Assembly: GCA_934255485.1 (NCBI GenBank)
Contig: CAKQOG010000038.1
Coordinates: 1 to 19,035, forward strand
Direction of reading: 5' to 3'
From: an uncultured Prevotellamassilia sp.
Lineage (GTDB): Bacteria; Bacteroidota; Bacteroidia; Bacteroidales; Bacteroidaceae
DNA: 19,035 nucleotides
Shown here: piece by piece, positions 1 through 7,527 of the stretch
Numbering within the stretch: the stretch's first letter is position 1
Layout of the letters: each line of letters begins with the position of its first letter
Position numbers and translations under genes: made by a program
The notes under the pieces: generated by a model
What the model was told of the DNA's origin: nothing
Database searches by the model: none
The model's input: the letters and a program-made list of their open reading frames with translations, nothing else

Positions 1-27
1 CAAAGTCCCCTTTTCCTCTCTCAAGAA

Positions 28-927
28 TTAGTATCTTAAAATTTGACCAACACGCAAGCGGGCTTCAGTGTTCATGCGGTTGTTTTTGGCAAGTGTTTCT
101 TCGCTAACGCCCAACTTTTCAGCAATTGAACTAATTGTTTCGTTGCGTTTCACCTTATAGAAATGTGTGGCAGTCATTGCTACAACGTCTTCGCTCGACA
201 CCTTATGTTGAGCAGCAAGCAAGTTGGTAGCATTGCTTGCATCGCTTTTGTGGAAGGTGTAGAAATCGCCCGTTACGTCTTGAGCTGGAAAGTTAAAGAG
301 CAATTCAGGGTTGATAGGTTCGCCAGCCAAGCGTGTTTCAAAGTGCAGGTGCGACCCAAAAGAGCGTCCTGTATTGCCTCCCAAGCCAATAGGTTCGCCA
401 GCCTTTACCATTTGGTCGCCACATACAAGTTGCTTTGAAAGGTGTCCGTATATAGTTTCAAGTCCGTTGTTATGACGTATTACCACATAGTTGCCATATC
501 CGCCCTCGTCGTAGCGCACCACGCGCACTTTTCCGTCGAAAGCAGCCACAATGGTATCACCTGTACACACCTTGATGTCGAGCCCTTTATGTACACGCTT
601 AAATGCTGCACGATATCCATAGCGCGAGGTTATGTTGCGCGAGGGTGTAGGCATACAAAAGCCTCTTAAATCGATTTTATAGCTTTCGGGCACCTCGTCG
701 CGCTTGTAGGGGTGAGCTCTGTTTGTTACCCACGATGTATAGATATCGCTACTGAGATTGCCTGACATATCGCGGTCTACTGCACGCTGTATGGCAATTG
801 AATCGACGGCACGCAAGCGGCGGTCTACAGGTGCTTGGCGAGCTATTAAATCTTGACAATAAGCCGTTGCTCCAACCCCAACCAATGCAATGGTCAGAGC
901 GGCACGACGCAGAAAATTCATTTTCAT
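28..927 (-). CDS. Secreted M23 family metallopeptidase with C-terminal LysM domain
   Basis: This 299-residue protein is probably a peptidoglycan endopeptidase that acts in the periplasm. Residues 1-24 form a Sec-type signal peptide: a positive N-terminus (RR at 7-8), a hydrophobic core, and cleavage near A22-C24. No good lipobox is seen. The M23/LytM domain spans about 95-210. It carries HxxxD at H113/D117 (HKGLD), a catalytic-type H162 (YGHLS) and HLH at 193-195, so all zinc-binding and catalytic positions look intact. A LysM peptidoglycan-binding domain occupies about 255-298. The first ATG (925-927) is used; a second ATG two codons later (919-921) is equally possible, and no Shine-Dalgarno is present, as expected for this phylum. 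The gene is divergent from the leu operon with over 1 kb between them, so it is transcribed separately. I could not identify its promoter. Function is from family knowledge; the exact cell-wall bond cut cannot be told. Confidence 0.93.
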   Translation of the reverse strand: MKMNFLRRAALTIALVGVGATAYCQDLIARQAPVDRRLRAVDSIAIQRAVDRDMSGNLSSDIYTSWVTNRAHPYKRDEVPESYKIDLRGFCMPTPSRNITSRYGYRAAFKRVHKGLDIKVCTGDTIVAAFDGKVRVVRYDEGGYGNYVVIRHNNGLETIYGHLSKQLVCGDQMVKAGEPIGLGGNTGRSFGSHLHFETRLAGEPINPELLFNFPAQDVTGDFYTFHKSDASNATNLLAAQHKVSSEDVVAMTATHFYKVKRNETISSIAEKLGVSEETLAKNNRMNTEARLRVGQILRY

Positions 928-1138
928 TTAGAGTGCTTTTGTAAATAGATTTTTGCGCATTCGCTATTGATGATAGAGATGCTTAAACATTGATTATTTA
1001 TTCATCTTTATTAAGAGAATGCTATTGAGCGTTTTCATAAATGCAAATAAGAAATACTTTACAAACTTCACGAAAACGCCACAAAATTACAACTATTTAT
1101 TTGATTATCAGCGTTTCTTAGTGTTAAATATTACTTAT

Positions 1139-1171
1139 GTTATGCAAAATCAAACGATTTGCTTGCATAAC
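1139..1171. repeat. Hairpin in the intergenic region
   Basis: GTTATGCAA (1139-1147) pairs with TTGCATAAC (1163-1171). An inner AATC/GATT extension (1148-1151 with 1156-1159) closes an AAAC loop, leaving TGC (1160-1162) as a bulge. There is no T-tract immediately after it on either strand, so it is not an obvious terminator. Role unknown. Confidence 0.5.
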
Positions 1172-1459
1172 GCTAAATCTGTAAATATACACTACACATT
1201 GTATTTTGCTTTTTAATGAATATCACACATGCAAGATTTGTTTTTTTTCCTAATTTAAATTTGTCCTCTTACTTAGATGAGTAATTTAAACATTCAGAAC
1301 TTCGTTTCTTTTTCTTTTATTGTTAGGTATACCCGACAACAAGTCTTTTTAAATCCGAAAAAATGACCAATATTTTTTGTACAACATTTGACTTGAAATA
1401 GCGCAAAAACAGAGATAAAAATGGTAATAGAGCATGCTAAAAATGCCATTTTAGAGCTA

Positions 1460-1570
1460 TTACACCACAAGGATACGTGTTCTTATGGTGCAAAGATACG
1501 TATCCTTATGGCATAAGAACACGCATTCTTGTGGTATAAAAACACGTATCCTTGTGGTGTAAGAACACGC
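1460..1570. repeat. Four 23-bp tandem repeats within a long dyad
   Basis: Units at 1472-1494, 1495-1517, 1518-1540 and 1541-1563 are each exactly 23 bp, followed by a partial fifth unit at 1564-1570. The shared core reads approximately ACGyrTyCTTrTGG. In addition, 1460-1481 is a perfect 22-bp reverse complement of 1541-1562. A nested 12-bp stem pairs 1476-1487 with 1512-1523, and GATACGTATC (1495-1504) is itself palindromic. A period of 23 is not a multiple of three and no frame is open, so it is not coding. There are no unique spacers, so it is not a CRISPR array. It could be a DNA-binding array, a repetitive extragenic element or a structured RNA. Confidence 0.8.
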
Positions 1571-1700
1571 TTTTAAGCAAAGACTTGATATCTTTTTTGT
1601 ACTACCAGCACCGTATCTCGTTGATTTCCAATAATTTACATTAATTACTCATATTTCCGTTGTTTTGGAACAGAAATTTTATTGCTCAAAACAAACGAAT

Positions 1701-1762
1701 TATGGCAGGTTATAGTTTTAGCATTTAAGGAAATATTGACCAATCTGCGTGAACCTGCCATA
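1701..1762. repeat. 11-bp inverted repeat, 40-nt apart
   Basis: TATGGCAGGTT (1701-1711) is a perfect reverse complement of 1752-1762. The left arm contains an ATG that opens an eight-codon frame ending in TAA (MAGYSFSI). No transcription signal could be tied to it. It may be the ends of a tiny relic element, a stem-loop or chance. Confidence 0.45.
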
Positions 1763-1960
1763 CCTCTTATTATCAACGCTTGCCGCAATACTTTGCATTT
1801 AATTAGGTATTAAAATTAATTTATATAATCATGCTTTTGCATTAATTGATATGAATTTTTGAACACCTACTTATTATATACTAAAACTTCTGTGCTATGC
1901 TCATAATAGTTGCATAAACGTATATTATCATTTTATTTTGCAAAAAAATCGCATTCAATA

Positions 1961-1990
1961 CTTGCATTTTGCAATTAATTTATAACTTTG
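1961..1990 (+). promoter_or_regulatory. Promoter of the leu operon
   Basis: The -7 box TAACTTTG (1983-1990) matches the Bacteroidota consensus TAnnTTTG exactly. A CTTG at 1961-1964, 18 nt upstream, serves as a partial -33 TTTG. Transcription would start near 1996-1998, about 25 nt before the leader-peptide ATG at 2022. A small palindrome, TTGCATTTTGCAA (1962-1974), lies between the two boxes and could be an operator; that part is speculation. Confidence 0.7.
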
Positions 1991-2021
1991 CCCACACTAA
2001 AGGATAAAACAAAGAAAACTT

Positions 2022-2090
2022 ATGATACATTTCTCAACCTTCCGACTTTGCACATTGCTTAGCTTGCGTACAAAAGGTACGCGGGAGTGA
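2022..2090 (+). CDS. leuL: leu operon leader peptide (attenuator control peptide)
   Basis: This 22-codon frame starts at ATG 2022 and stops at TGA 2088-2090. Its peptide includes the segment RLCTLLSLR, so four of seven codons from position 9 to 15 are Leu (CTT 2046, TTG 2055, CTT 2058, TTG 2064). The product has no role of its own. Its translation reports the supply of charged tRNA-Leu. A ribosome stalled at the last Leu codon would cover RNA to about 2080, leaving the antiterminator arm 2082-2091 free. A ribosome reaching the stop codon would cover that arm and let the terminator form. The start lies about 25 nt after the predicted transcription start. The Leu cluster, spacing and downstream stems all agree, though expression is inferred. 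Confidence 0.82.
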   Translation: MIHFSTFRLCTLLSLRTKGTRE

Positions 2091-2222
2091 GAAATTATGC
2101 ACATACATCATACAGAAAGAAACAACTTACGGCACTATTCTAAAAAATGAATACTTGTGCTGATAAGCACCTAAACAATGCCTCACTCCCGTGCTCTTAC
2201 AACATTGGAGTGAGGTTGTTTT
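2082..2222 (+). promoter_or_regulatory. leu attenuator: alternative antiterminator and terminator stems
   Basis: Antiterminator: CGGGAGTGAG (2082-2091, overlapping the leader stop codon) is perfectly complementary to CTCACTCCCG (2182-2191). Terminator: CCTCACTCC (2181-2189) pairs with GGAGTGAGG (2207-2215). This stem is lengthened by AAACAA (2173-2178) with TTGTTT (2216-2221) around a TG bulge, and it ends in TTGTTTT. The two structures share arm 2182-2189, so they exclude each other. A small hairpin GTGCT-GATA-AGCAC (2157-2170) in between may act as a pause or spacer. Leucine shortage should favour the antiterminator and expression of leuA to leuB. Confidence 0.82.
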
Positions 2223-2277
2223 ATAAGGGGTGCCTCAATCATTTAACAAAGAATAAAAACATACAAAAACATATACT

Positions 2278-3768
2278 ATGAGCGACAGACTTTATATTTT
2301 CGACACAACACTCCGCGACGGCGAACAAGTGCCAGGATGCCAACTCAATACGGTAGAAAAGATTCAAGTGGCCAAACAACTCGAGTCTTTGGGCGTTGAC
2401 GTTATCGAAGCGGGCTTTCCTATTTCGAGTCCGGGCGACTTTAATTCTGTTATCGAAATTTCGAAAGCCGTTACATGGCCTACTATATGCGCACTTACGC
2501 GTGCTGTCGAAAAAGACATTGACTGTGCTGCCGAAGCCCTTAAATATGCTAAGCACAAGCGTATACACACAGGTATTGGCACCAGCGATAGCCACATTAA
2601 GTATAAGTTTAACTCTACACGCGAAGAGATTATAGAGCGTGCTGTAGCAGCCGTAAAGTATGCCAAGCGCTACGTTGAGGACGTAGAGTTTTACGCCGAG
2701 GATGCCGGACGCACCGACAATGAGTACTTGGCACGTGTGGTAGGGGCTGTTATTAAAGCCGGTGCTACCGTGGTAAACATCCCCGACACCACAGGTTACT
2801 GCTTGCCACGCGACTACGGAAAGAAAATTAAATACCTCATGGAGCACGTTGATGGCATTGACAAAGCTATCCTCTCTACCCACTGCCACAACGACCTTGG
2901 CATGGCTACTGCCTGCACCCTTGAGGGTGTGCTCAATGGCGCTCGCCAAGTAGAAGTTACCATCAACGGCATTGGCGAACGCGCTGGCAATACTGCCGAA
3001 GAGGAGATTGCTATGATTCTTAAATGTCACCACCTCGACATAGAAACCAACATTAATACGCAAAAAATAGCAGCTACATCGCGCATGGTAAGTTCGCTGA
3101 TGAACATGCCTATCCAGCCCAACAAGGCTATTGTCGGACGCAATGCTTTTGCTCACTCAAGCGGCATTCACCAAGATGGTGTGCTCAAAAATGCCGAGAC
3201 CTACGAGATTATCAATCCTAAGGATGTGGGCATCGACGACAACGCTATCATCCTTACCGCACGTTCTGGACACGCTGCCTTGAAGCATCGTCTTGAGGTG
3301 TTGGGCGTAGAGGTGAGCGACGAAAAACTCAACGATATTTACCAACGTTTCTTGCTGCTTGCCGACAAAAAGAAGGAGGTTACCGACGACGATGTGCTTA
3401 TGCTTGCAGGGGCTGAACGCGCTGCATCGCATAGCATCAAGCTCGACTATCTACAGGTGGTTTCGGGCCACGGCGTACGTCCCGTTGCCTCAATCATTCT
3501 CGACATTGCAGGCGAAAAGTTTACCGCTGCTGCCGAGGGCAATGGCCCTGTTGATGCAGCTATTAAGGCTGTTAAAGACATTATTAAGCGCAAAATGGTG
3601 CTCAAAGAGTTTACCATTCAAGCCATCAACAAGGGCTCAGACGATGTGGGCAAAGTACACATGCAAGTAGAGTATGACGGCTCTATCTACTATGGCTTTG
3701 GTGCCAATACCGACATCGTTACAGCCAGTGTCGAGGCATATATCGATGCCATAAACTCGTTTAAATAA
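2278..3768 (+). CDS. leuA: 2-isopropylmalate synthase
   Basis: This enzyme makes the first committed step of leucine synthesis: acetyl-CoA plus 2-oxoisovalerate to 2-isopropylmalate, in the cytoplasm. The 496-residue length fits the usual bacterial LeuA with a regulatory domain. The HMGL-like TIM barrel (about 3-270) opens with FDTTLRDGEQ (8-17) and carries metal-binding HCHND (202-206) and GIGERAGN (231-238). HSSGIHQDG (293-301) follows. The C-terminal leucine-binding/dimer domain (about 388-496) has GNGPVDA (421-427) and the closing GANTDIVTASVEAY (475-488), so allosteric feedback by leucine is expected on top of attenuation. It is the first gene after the leu attenuator and shares an operon with leuC, 49 nt downstream. 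The ATG at 2278 sits right before the conserved N-terminus. No anomalies seen. Confidence 0.97.
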   Translation: MSDRLYIFDTTLRDGEQVPGCQLNTVEKIQVAKQLESLGVDVIEAGFPISSPGDFNSVIEISKAVTWPTICALTRAVEKDIDCAAEALKYAKHKRIHTGIGTSDSHIKYKFNSTREEIIERAVAAVKYAKRYVEDVEFYAEDAGRTDNEYLARVVGAVIKAGATVVNIPDTTGYCLPRDYGKKIKYLMEHVDGIDKAILSTHCHNDLGMATACTLEGVLNGARQVEVTINGIGERAGNTAEEEIAMILKCHHLDIETNINTQKIAATSRMVSSLMNMPIQPNKAIVGRNAFAHSSGIHQDGVLKNAETYEIINPKDVGIDDNAIILTARSGHAALKHRLEVLGVEVSDEKLNDIYQRFLLLADKKKEVTDDDVLMLAGAERAASHSIKLDYLQVVSGHGVRPVASIILDIAGEKFTAAAEGNGPVDAAIKAVKDIIKRKMVLKEFTIQAINKGSDDVGKVHMQVEYDGSIYYGFGANTDIVTASVEAYIDAINSFK

Positions 3769-3817
3769 ACCACACGAGTTCACATCTTCTACTCGTTGAT
3801 TTCAACACGCTTAACTC

Positions 3818-5194
3818 ATGAACACGCTTTTTGACAAAATATGGGACAAGCACGTGGTGCAACACGTGCCCGATGGTCCCGACCAACTTTATATCGACCG
3901 TCTCTATGCACACGAGGTGACAAGTCCACAAGCTTTTTCGGGCCTTAGAATACGCGGCATTAAATGTTTCAGACCGCAACAAATCTTTTGTATGCCCGAC
4001 CACAACACGCCTACTCACGACCAAGATAAGCCCATTGCCGACCCCGTGTCGCGCAAGCAAGTGGATGCTCTCACCGAGAATGCACGCGACTTTGGCCTGA
4101 GCTATTGGGGCATGATGCACCCTAACAACGGCATTATCCATGTGGTAGGCCCCGAACAAGGACTATCATTGCCAGGCATGACCATTGTGTGTGGCGACTC
4201 TCACACCTCTACCCACGGCGCTGTGGGTGCAGTGGCTTTTGGCATTGGCACCTCAGAGGTTGAGATGGTTATGGCCTCGCAATGTATCTTGCAAGCCAAG
4301 CCCAAATCAATGCGCATCAACGTTGATGGCAAATTGGGCAAAGGCGTAACTGCCAAGGATGTTGCCCTATACCTTATGAGCCAACTCACCACAAGCGGTG
4401 CAACGGGCTATTTTGTTGAATACGCAGGTTCTGCCATTCGCTCTTTGAGCATGGAGGGCCGACTCACCCTCTGCAACCTATCTATCGAAATGGGTGCACG
4501 TGGCGGTTTTGTGGCTCCCGACGAAGTTACTTTTGCCTACATAAAGGGCAAGCCCTATGCCCCTAAGGGCGAAGAATGGGACAAGGCTGTGGCCGAATGG
4601 AAGAAACTAAAGAGCGATGCCGATGCCGTGTTCGACAAAGAAGTTACGTTTGATGCTGCCAACATTGAGCCTATGATTACCTACGGCACAAACCCTGGCA
4701 TGGGCATTGGCATCAGCCAAACCATGCCTTCGGCACAGAATGCTTCGGACGAAAAAGCACTCAGCTACATGCAGTTTGCAGCAGGCGAAAAAATGGTGGG
4801 TAAACCCGTAGACTACGTGTTTCTTGGAGCTTGCACCAATGGGCGCATTGAGGACTTTAGAGCGTTTGCAAGCATTGTCAAAGGCCGCCACAAGGCTCCT
4901 GGCATTACAGCATGGCTCGTGCCGGGTTCGTGGCCCGTTATGCGACAAATACAAGCCGAAGGCATCGACAAGGTGCTTACAGAGGCTGGTTTTGAGATAC
5001 GACAACCAGGGTGCTCGGCATGCTTGGCTATGAACGACGACAAGGTGCCAGCAGGCAAATTGTGTGTTTCTACCTCTAACCGCAACTTTGAAGGACGCCA
5101 AGGACCTGGTGCACGCACCTGCTTGGCTTCGCCCCTTGTAGCAGCTGCGGCAGCCGTTACGGGTGTTATTACCGACCCGAGAGAACTGATGTAG
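3818..5194 (+). CDS. leuC: 3-isopropylmalate dehydratase, large subunit
   Basis: LeuC, with LeuD, isomerises 2-isopropylmalate to 3-isopropylmalate using a [4Fe-4S] cluster. The 458 residues are close to the usual length of about 465. The aconitase-like fold starts with TLFDKIWDKHVV near residue 3. Active-site and substrate segments include GDSHTSTHGA (126-135). The cluster cysteines are C339 (GACTNGR), C399 and C402 (PGCSACL), all present. The conserved tail NRNFEGRQGPGARTCLASP lies at 421-439. It follows leuA in the same direction and is followed by leuD after 30 nt, so the three are co-transcribed. It ends with TAG. The ATG at 3818 fits the family N-terminus; an earlier start would have no family support. 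Confidence 0.97.
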   Translation: MNTLFDKIWDKHVVQHVPDGPDQLYIDRLYAHEVTSPQAFSGLRIRGIKCFRPQQIFCMPDHNTPTHDQDKPIADPVSRKQVDALTENARDFGLSYWGMMHPNNGIIHVVGPEQGLSLPGMTIVCGDSHTSTHGAVGAVAFGIGTSEVEMVMASQCILQAKPKSMRINVDGKLGKGVTAKDVALYLMSQLTTSGATGYFVEYAGSAIRSLSMEGRLTLCNLSIEMGARGGFVAPDEVTFAYIKGKPYAPKGEEWDKAVAEWKKLKSDADAVFDKEVTFDAANIEPMITYGTNPGMGIGISQTMPSAQNASDEKALSYMQFAAGEKMVGKPVDYVFLGACTNGRIEDFRAFASIVKGRHKAPGITAWLVPGSWPVMRQIQAEGIDKVLTEAGFEIRQPGCSACLAMNDDKVPAGKLCVSTSNRNFEGRQGPGARTCLASPLVAAAAAVTGVITDPRELM

Positions 5195-5224
5195 CACACC
5201 CACAAAAAGCAATCATTCTTCATC

Positions 5225-5824
5225 ATGAAACAAAAATTCAACATCATAGAGAGCACTTGCGTGCCCTTGCCTCTTGACAACATTGATACAGACCAAATCA
5301 TACCGGCTCGCTTTCTTAAAGCTACCGACAAAAAGGGATTTGGCGATAACCTTTTCCGCGATTGGCGCTACAACCCCGATGGTACAAAGAAGAATTTTGT
5401 GCTGAACGACCCCACTTATGGTGGCGAAATTCTTGTGGCAGGCAAGAACTTTGGCTGTGGTTCGAGCCGTGAACACGCTGCTTGGGCCATTGCAGGATAT
5501 GGGTTTAGAGTGGTGGTAAGTTCGTTTTTTGCCGACATCCACAAGCAAAACGAACTCAACAACTTTGTGCTACCCGTAGTGGTGAGCGAGGATTTTTTAA
5601 AGGAACTGTTTAGCAGCATAGCCGCCGACCCAAAGGCTAAGGTAAAGGTAGATTTGCCCCACCAAACCATCACCAACGAGGCCACAGGTAATAGCGAACA
5701 CTTCGACATTAATGGGTATAAAAAATATTGTCTTGAAAACGGACTCGACGACATTGACTTTCTTGTAAACACTAAAAATAAAATCGAAACTTATGAAACT
5801 CAACATAGCTGTTTTGGCCGGTGA
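5225..5824 (+). CDS. leuD: 3-isopropylmalate dehydratase, small subunit
   Basis: LeuD is the small swivelling subunit that completes the LeuCD isomerase active site. The 199-residue length is typical. Signature segments are DTDQIIPARFL (21-31) and GKNFGCGSSREHAAWA (73-88), the latter providing substrate contacts. The short C-terminal stretch after about residue 180 is read through the start of leuB: the last 32 nt overlap leuB (5793-5824) in another frame. Such an overlap suggests translational coupling, giving a fixed ratio of LeuD to LeuB. The start ATG 5225 lies 30 nt after leuC. No defects seen. Confidence 0.96.
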   Translation: MKQKFNIIESTCVPLPLDNIDTDQIIPARFLKATDKKGFGDNLFRDWRYNPDGTKKNFVLNDPTYGGEILVAGKNFGCGSSREHAAWAIAGYGFRVVVSSFFADIHKQNELNNFVLPVVVSEDFLKELFSSIAADPKAKVKVDLPHQTITNEATGNSEHFDINGYKKYCLENGLDDIDFLVNTKNKIETYETQHSCFGR

Positions 5825-6854
5825 TGGCATTGGCCCCGAAATATCAGAACAAGGCGTGGCTGTAATGACCGCCGTATGCAACAAGTTTGGCCACGAAGTA
5901 AACTATACACATGCACTTGTTGGTGCTGCTGCCATCGATGCTGTGGGCGACCCCTTCCCCGCCGAAACCTACGAGGCTTGCAAGGTTGCCGATGCCGTGC
6001 TTTTCTCGTCGGTAGGCGACCCCAAATTCGACAACAACCCCAATGCCAAGGTACGACCAGAGCAGGGACTCCTTGCCATGCGCAAAAAGTTGGGACTGTT
6101 TGCCAATATCCGTCCGGTGCAAACATTTGACTGCCTTATCCATAAATCGCCACTGAAAGACGAACTTGTAAGAGGTGCAGACTTTGTGTGCATACGCGAA
6201 CTCACAGGTGGTATGTACTTTGGCGAGAAGAAAGAGGGCGATGATTATGCCTACGACACCAACGCCTACTCGCGTACCGAGGTTGAACGCATACTTAAAG
6301 TAGCATACCAATATGCCGAGCGCCGACGCAAGCACCTAACGGTTGTAGACAAAGCCAATGTGTTGGCATCGTCGCGCTTATGGCGCAAAGTGGCACAGGA
6401 GATGGCACCTCAACACCCCGACATTACCACCGACTTTATGTATGTAGATAATGCCTCTATGCGCATGATTCAAGAGCCAACGTTCTTCGACGTGATGGTA
6501 ACTGAAAACACCTTTGGCGACATCTTAACCGATGAGGGCTCGTGCATAACAGGTTCTATGGGCCTATTGCCTTCGGCATCTACTGGCGAGAGCACTCCTG
6601 TATTTGAACCCATTCATGGCTCATGGCCACAAGCCAAAGGTTTGAATATTGCTAACCCTTTGGCACAAATTCTGTCGGTGGCTATGCTGTTTGAATATTT
6701 CAACCTAACCGAAGAGGGAGCTATCATCCGCAAGGCTGTTGATGCCAGTCTCGACGCCCACGTTCGCACTCCCGAAATTCAAGTTGAAGGTGGTGAAAAG
6801 TATGGCACCAAAGAGGTTGGTGCTTGGATTGTTGATTGGATCAATAAGCACTAA
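5793..6854 (+). CDS. leuB: 3-isopropylmalate dehydrogenase
   Basis: LeuB oxidises and decarboxylates 3-isopropylmalate to 2-oxoisocaproate with NAD+, the last step before transamination to leucine. The 353 residues match the family. It begins with the nucleotide-fold segment NIAVLAGDGIGPEI (4-17). Substrate-binding residues are R97, R107 and R135, with Y142 and K187 (VVDKANVL) as catalytic pair. Metal-binding aspartates are D219, D243 and D247, in FMYVDN and FGDILTDEGS. The NAD-discriminating EPIHGS lies at 272-277. The last gene of the operon, it starts inside leuD and is followed by a long hairpin. Bacteroidota often carry the order A-C-D-B. The start at 5793 is the only one consistent with the conserved N-terminus. 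Confidence 0.97.
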   Translation: MKLNIAVLAGDGIGPEISEQGVAVMTAVCNKFGHEVNYTHALVGAAAIDAVGDPFPAETYEACKVADAVLFSSVGDPKFDNNPNAKVRPEQGLLAMRKKLGLFANIRPVQTFDCLIHKSPLKDELVRGADFVCIRELTGGMYFGEKKEGDDYAYDTNAYSRTEVERILKVAYQYAERRRKHLTVVDKANVLASSRLWRKVAQEMAPQHPDITTDFMYVDNASMRMIQEPTFFDVMVTENTFGDILTDEGSCITGSMGLLPSASTGESTPVFEPIHGSWPQAKGLNIANPLAQILSVAMLFEYFNLTEEGAIIRKAVDASLDAHVRTPEIQVEGGEKYGTKEVGAWIVDWINKH

Positions 6855-6889
6855 AAACACATTTATATAAGCTCTGCTTTAATACAATA

Positions 6890-6948
6890 AAAATCGCATT
6901 TGAATAGTCCATAAATATTTTAATAATGAACTATTCGAATGCGATTTT
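6890..6948. terminator. Long hairpin closing the leu operon
   Basis: AAAATCGCATTtGAATAGT (6890-6908) pairs with 6930-6948 over 19 positions, with one T-G wobble and a 21-nt loop. A-rich and T-rich ends flank the stem (GATTTTGTTTG on the right). It lies 36 nt after the leuB stop and before the promoter of the next gene, so it is the likely end of the leu transcript. The T-run is short, so termination strength is uncertain. Confidence 0.65.
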
Positions 6949-7036
6949 GTTTGTAAAATTACACCACATATTTGGTATTAATCAGAACGCAAGCTTGCTA
7001 TATATCATAGCAACACTAAAAAAATATCAAAAATGC

Positions 7037-7067
7037 TTTGCTCTCAATGCGCTTTGCACTAACTTTG
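7037..7067 (+). promoter_or_regulatory. Promoter of the glyoxalase-family gene
   Basis: TTTG (7037-7040) and TAACTTTG (7060-7067) match the Bacteroidota -33 and -7 consensus exactly, with a 19-nt spacer. Transcription would begin near 7073-7075. This rules out the in-frame ATGs at 7038 and later within the promoter and points to ATG 7104 as the true start. Confidence 0.8.
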
Positions 7068-7103
7068 CCAAACAGAAAAACTAAATTACAATTCTTTCAA
7101 CCC

Positions 7104-7478
7104 ATGGAAGTAACTGCTAAGTTTGACCACTTCAACATCAATGTACTCAGCCTTGAGCGAAGCATTGACTTTTACAAAAAAGCGTTAGGATTAGTGCCTT
7201 GCGGCGAAATCAATGGTCCAGAAGGTGCATTTAAAATTGTGTACCTAAAAAGCCCCCAAAGCGACTTTAAGCTTGAACTTACGTGGCTTGCCGACCGCAA
7301 AGAACCATACGACTTGGGCGATAACGAGTTTCACATCTGCCTGCGCACCGCTGGCAACTATGAGGAGATGCGCGCTTACCACAAAGAATTGGGCTGCGTA
7401 TGCTACGAAAACGATGATATGGGACTCTATTTCATCAACGACCCCGATGGCTATTGGATGGAAATTCTACCATTGTAA
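7104..7478 (+). CDS. gloA: Glyoxalase I / VOC superfamily protein
   Basis: This is a 124-residue single-domain vicinal-oxygen-chelate protein, probably lactoylglutathione lyase or a related lyase that detoxifies methylglyoxal-type adducts. The four metal-ligand positions typical of glyoxalase I are visible: H9 (FDHFNINV), E58 (KLELTW), H77 (EFHICL) and E120 (GYWMEILPL). The length matches short GloA proteins. I place the start at ATG 7104, not at the upstream in-frame ATG 7038, because the promoter lies at 7037-7067 and the conserved fold begins just after residue 5. pgm follows after 49 nt in the same direction and may be partly co-transcribed. Many Bacteroidota lack glutathione, so the thiol used, and hence the exact substrate, is uncertain; the gene symbol is tentative. 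Confidence 0.85.
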   Translation: MEVTAKFDHFNINVLSLERSIDFYKKALGLVPCGEINGPEGAFKIVYLKSPQSDFKLELTWLADRKEPYDLGDNEFHICLRTAGNYEEMRAYHKELGCVCYENDDMGLYFINDPDGYWMEILPL

Positions 7479-7527
7479 AAACAATCACAATTATATTCTA
7501 ACATCGTAAATACGTTTATAAAACAAT

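Larger units (their letters stand above)
928..2021. other. AT-rich intergenic region of about 1.1 kb with structured elements
   Basis: I see no convincing gene here. The only open frame of any length (1019-1216) has low-complexity, AT-driven composition and no promoter. The region holds a hairpin (1139-1171), a 23-bp tandem repeat array inside a dyad (1460-1570), an 11-bp inverted repeat (1701-1762) and, at its right end, the leu promoter. The rest is AT-rich sequence in which nothing else stands out. Confidence 0.7.

Noticed and set aside
1019..1216. A 65-codon plus-strand frame in the intergenic region
   Set aside because: It is AT-driven, has no promoter with correct spacing, and overlaps a hairpin; no domain resemblance.
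1460..1570. A CRISPR array
   Set aside because: The repeats are directly adjacent, with no unique spacers, and no cas genes are in the window.
2239..3156. A 305-codon open frame on the minus strand opposite leuA
   Set aside because: It mirrors the strongly supported leuA gene; its composition is that of a shadow frame, and no family motif is seen.
7038..7103. A 22-codon N-terminal extension of the glyoxalase gene
   Set aside because: It overlaps the exact-match promoter at 7037-7067, so it would lie upstream of the transcription start.
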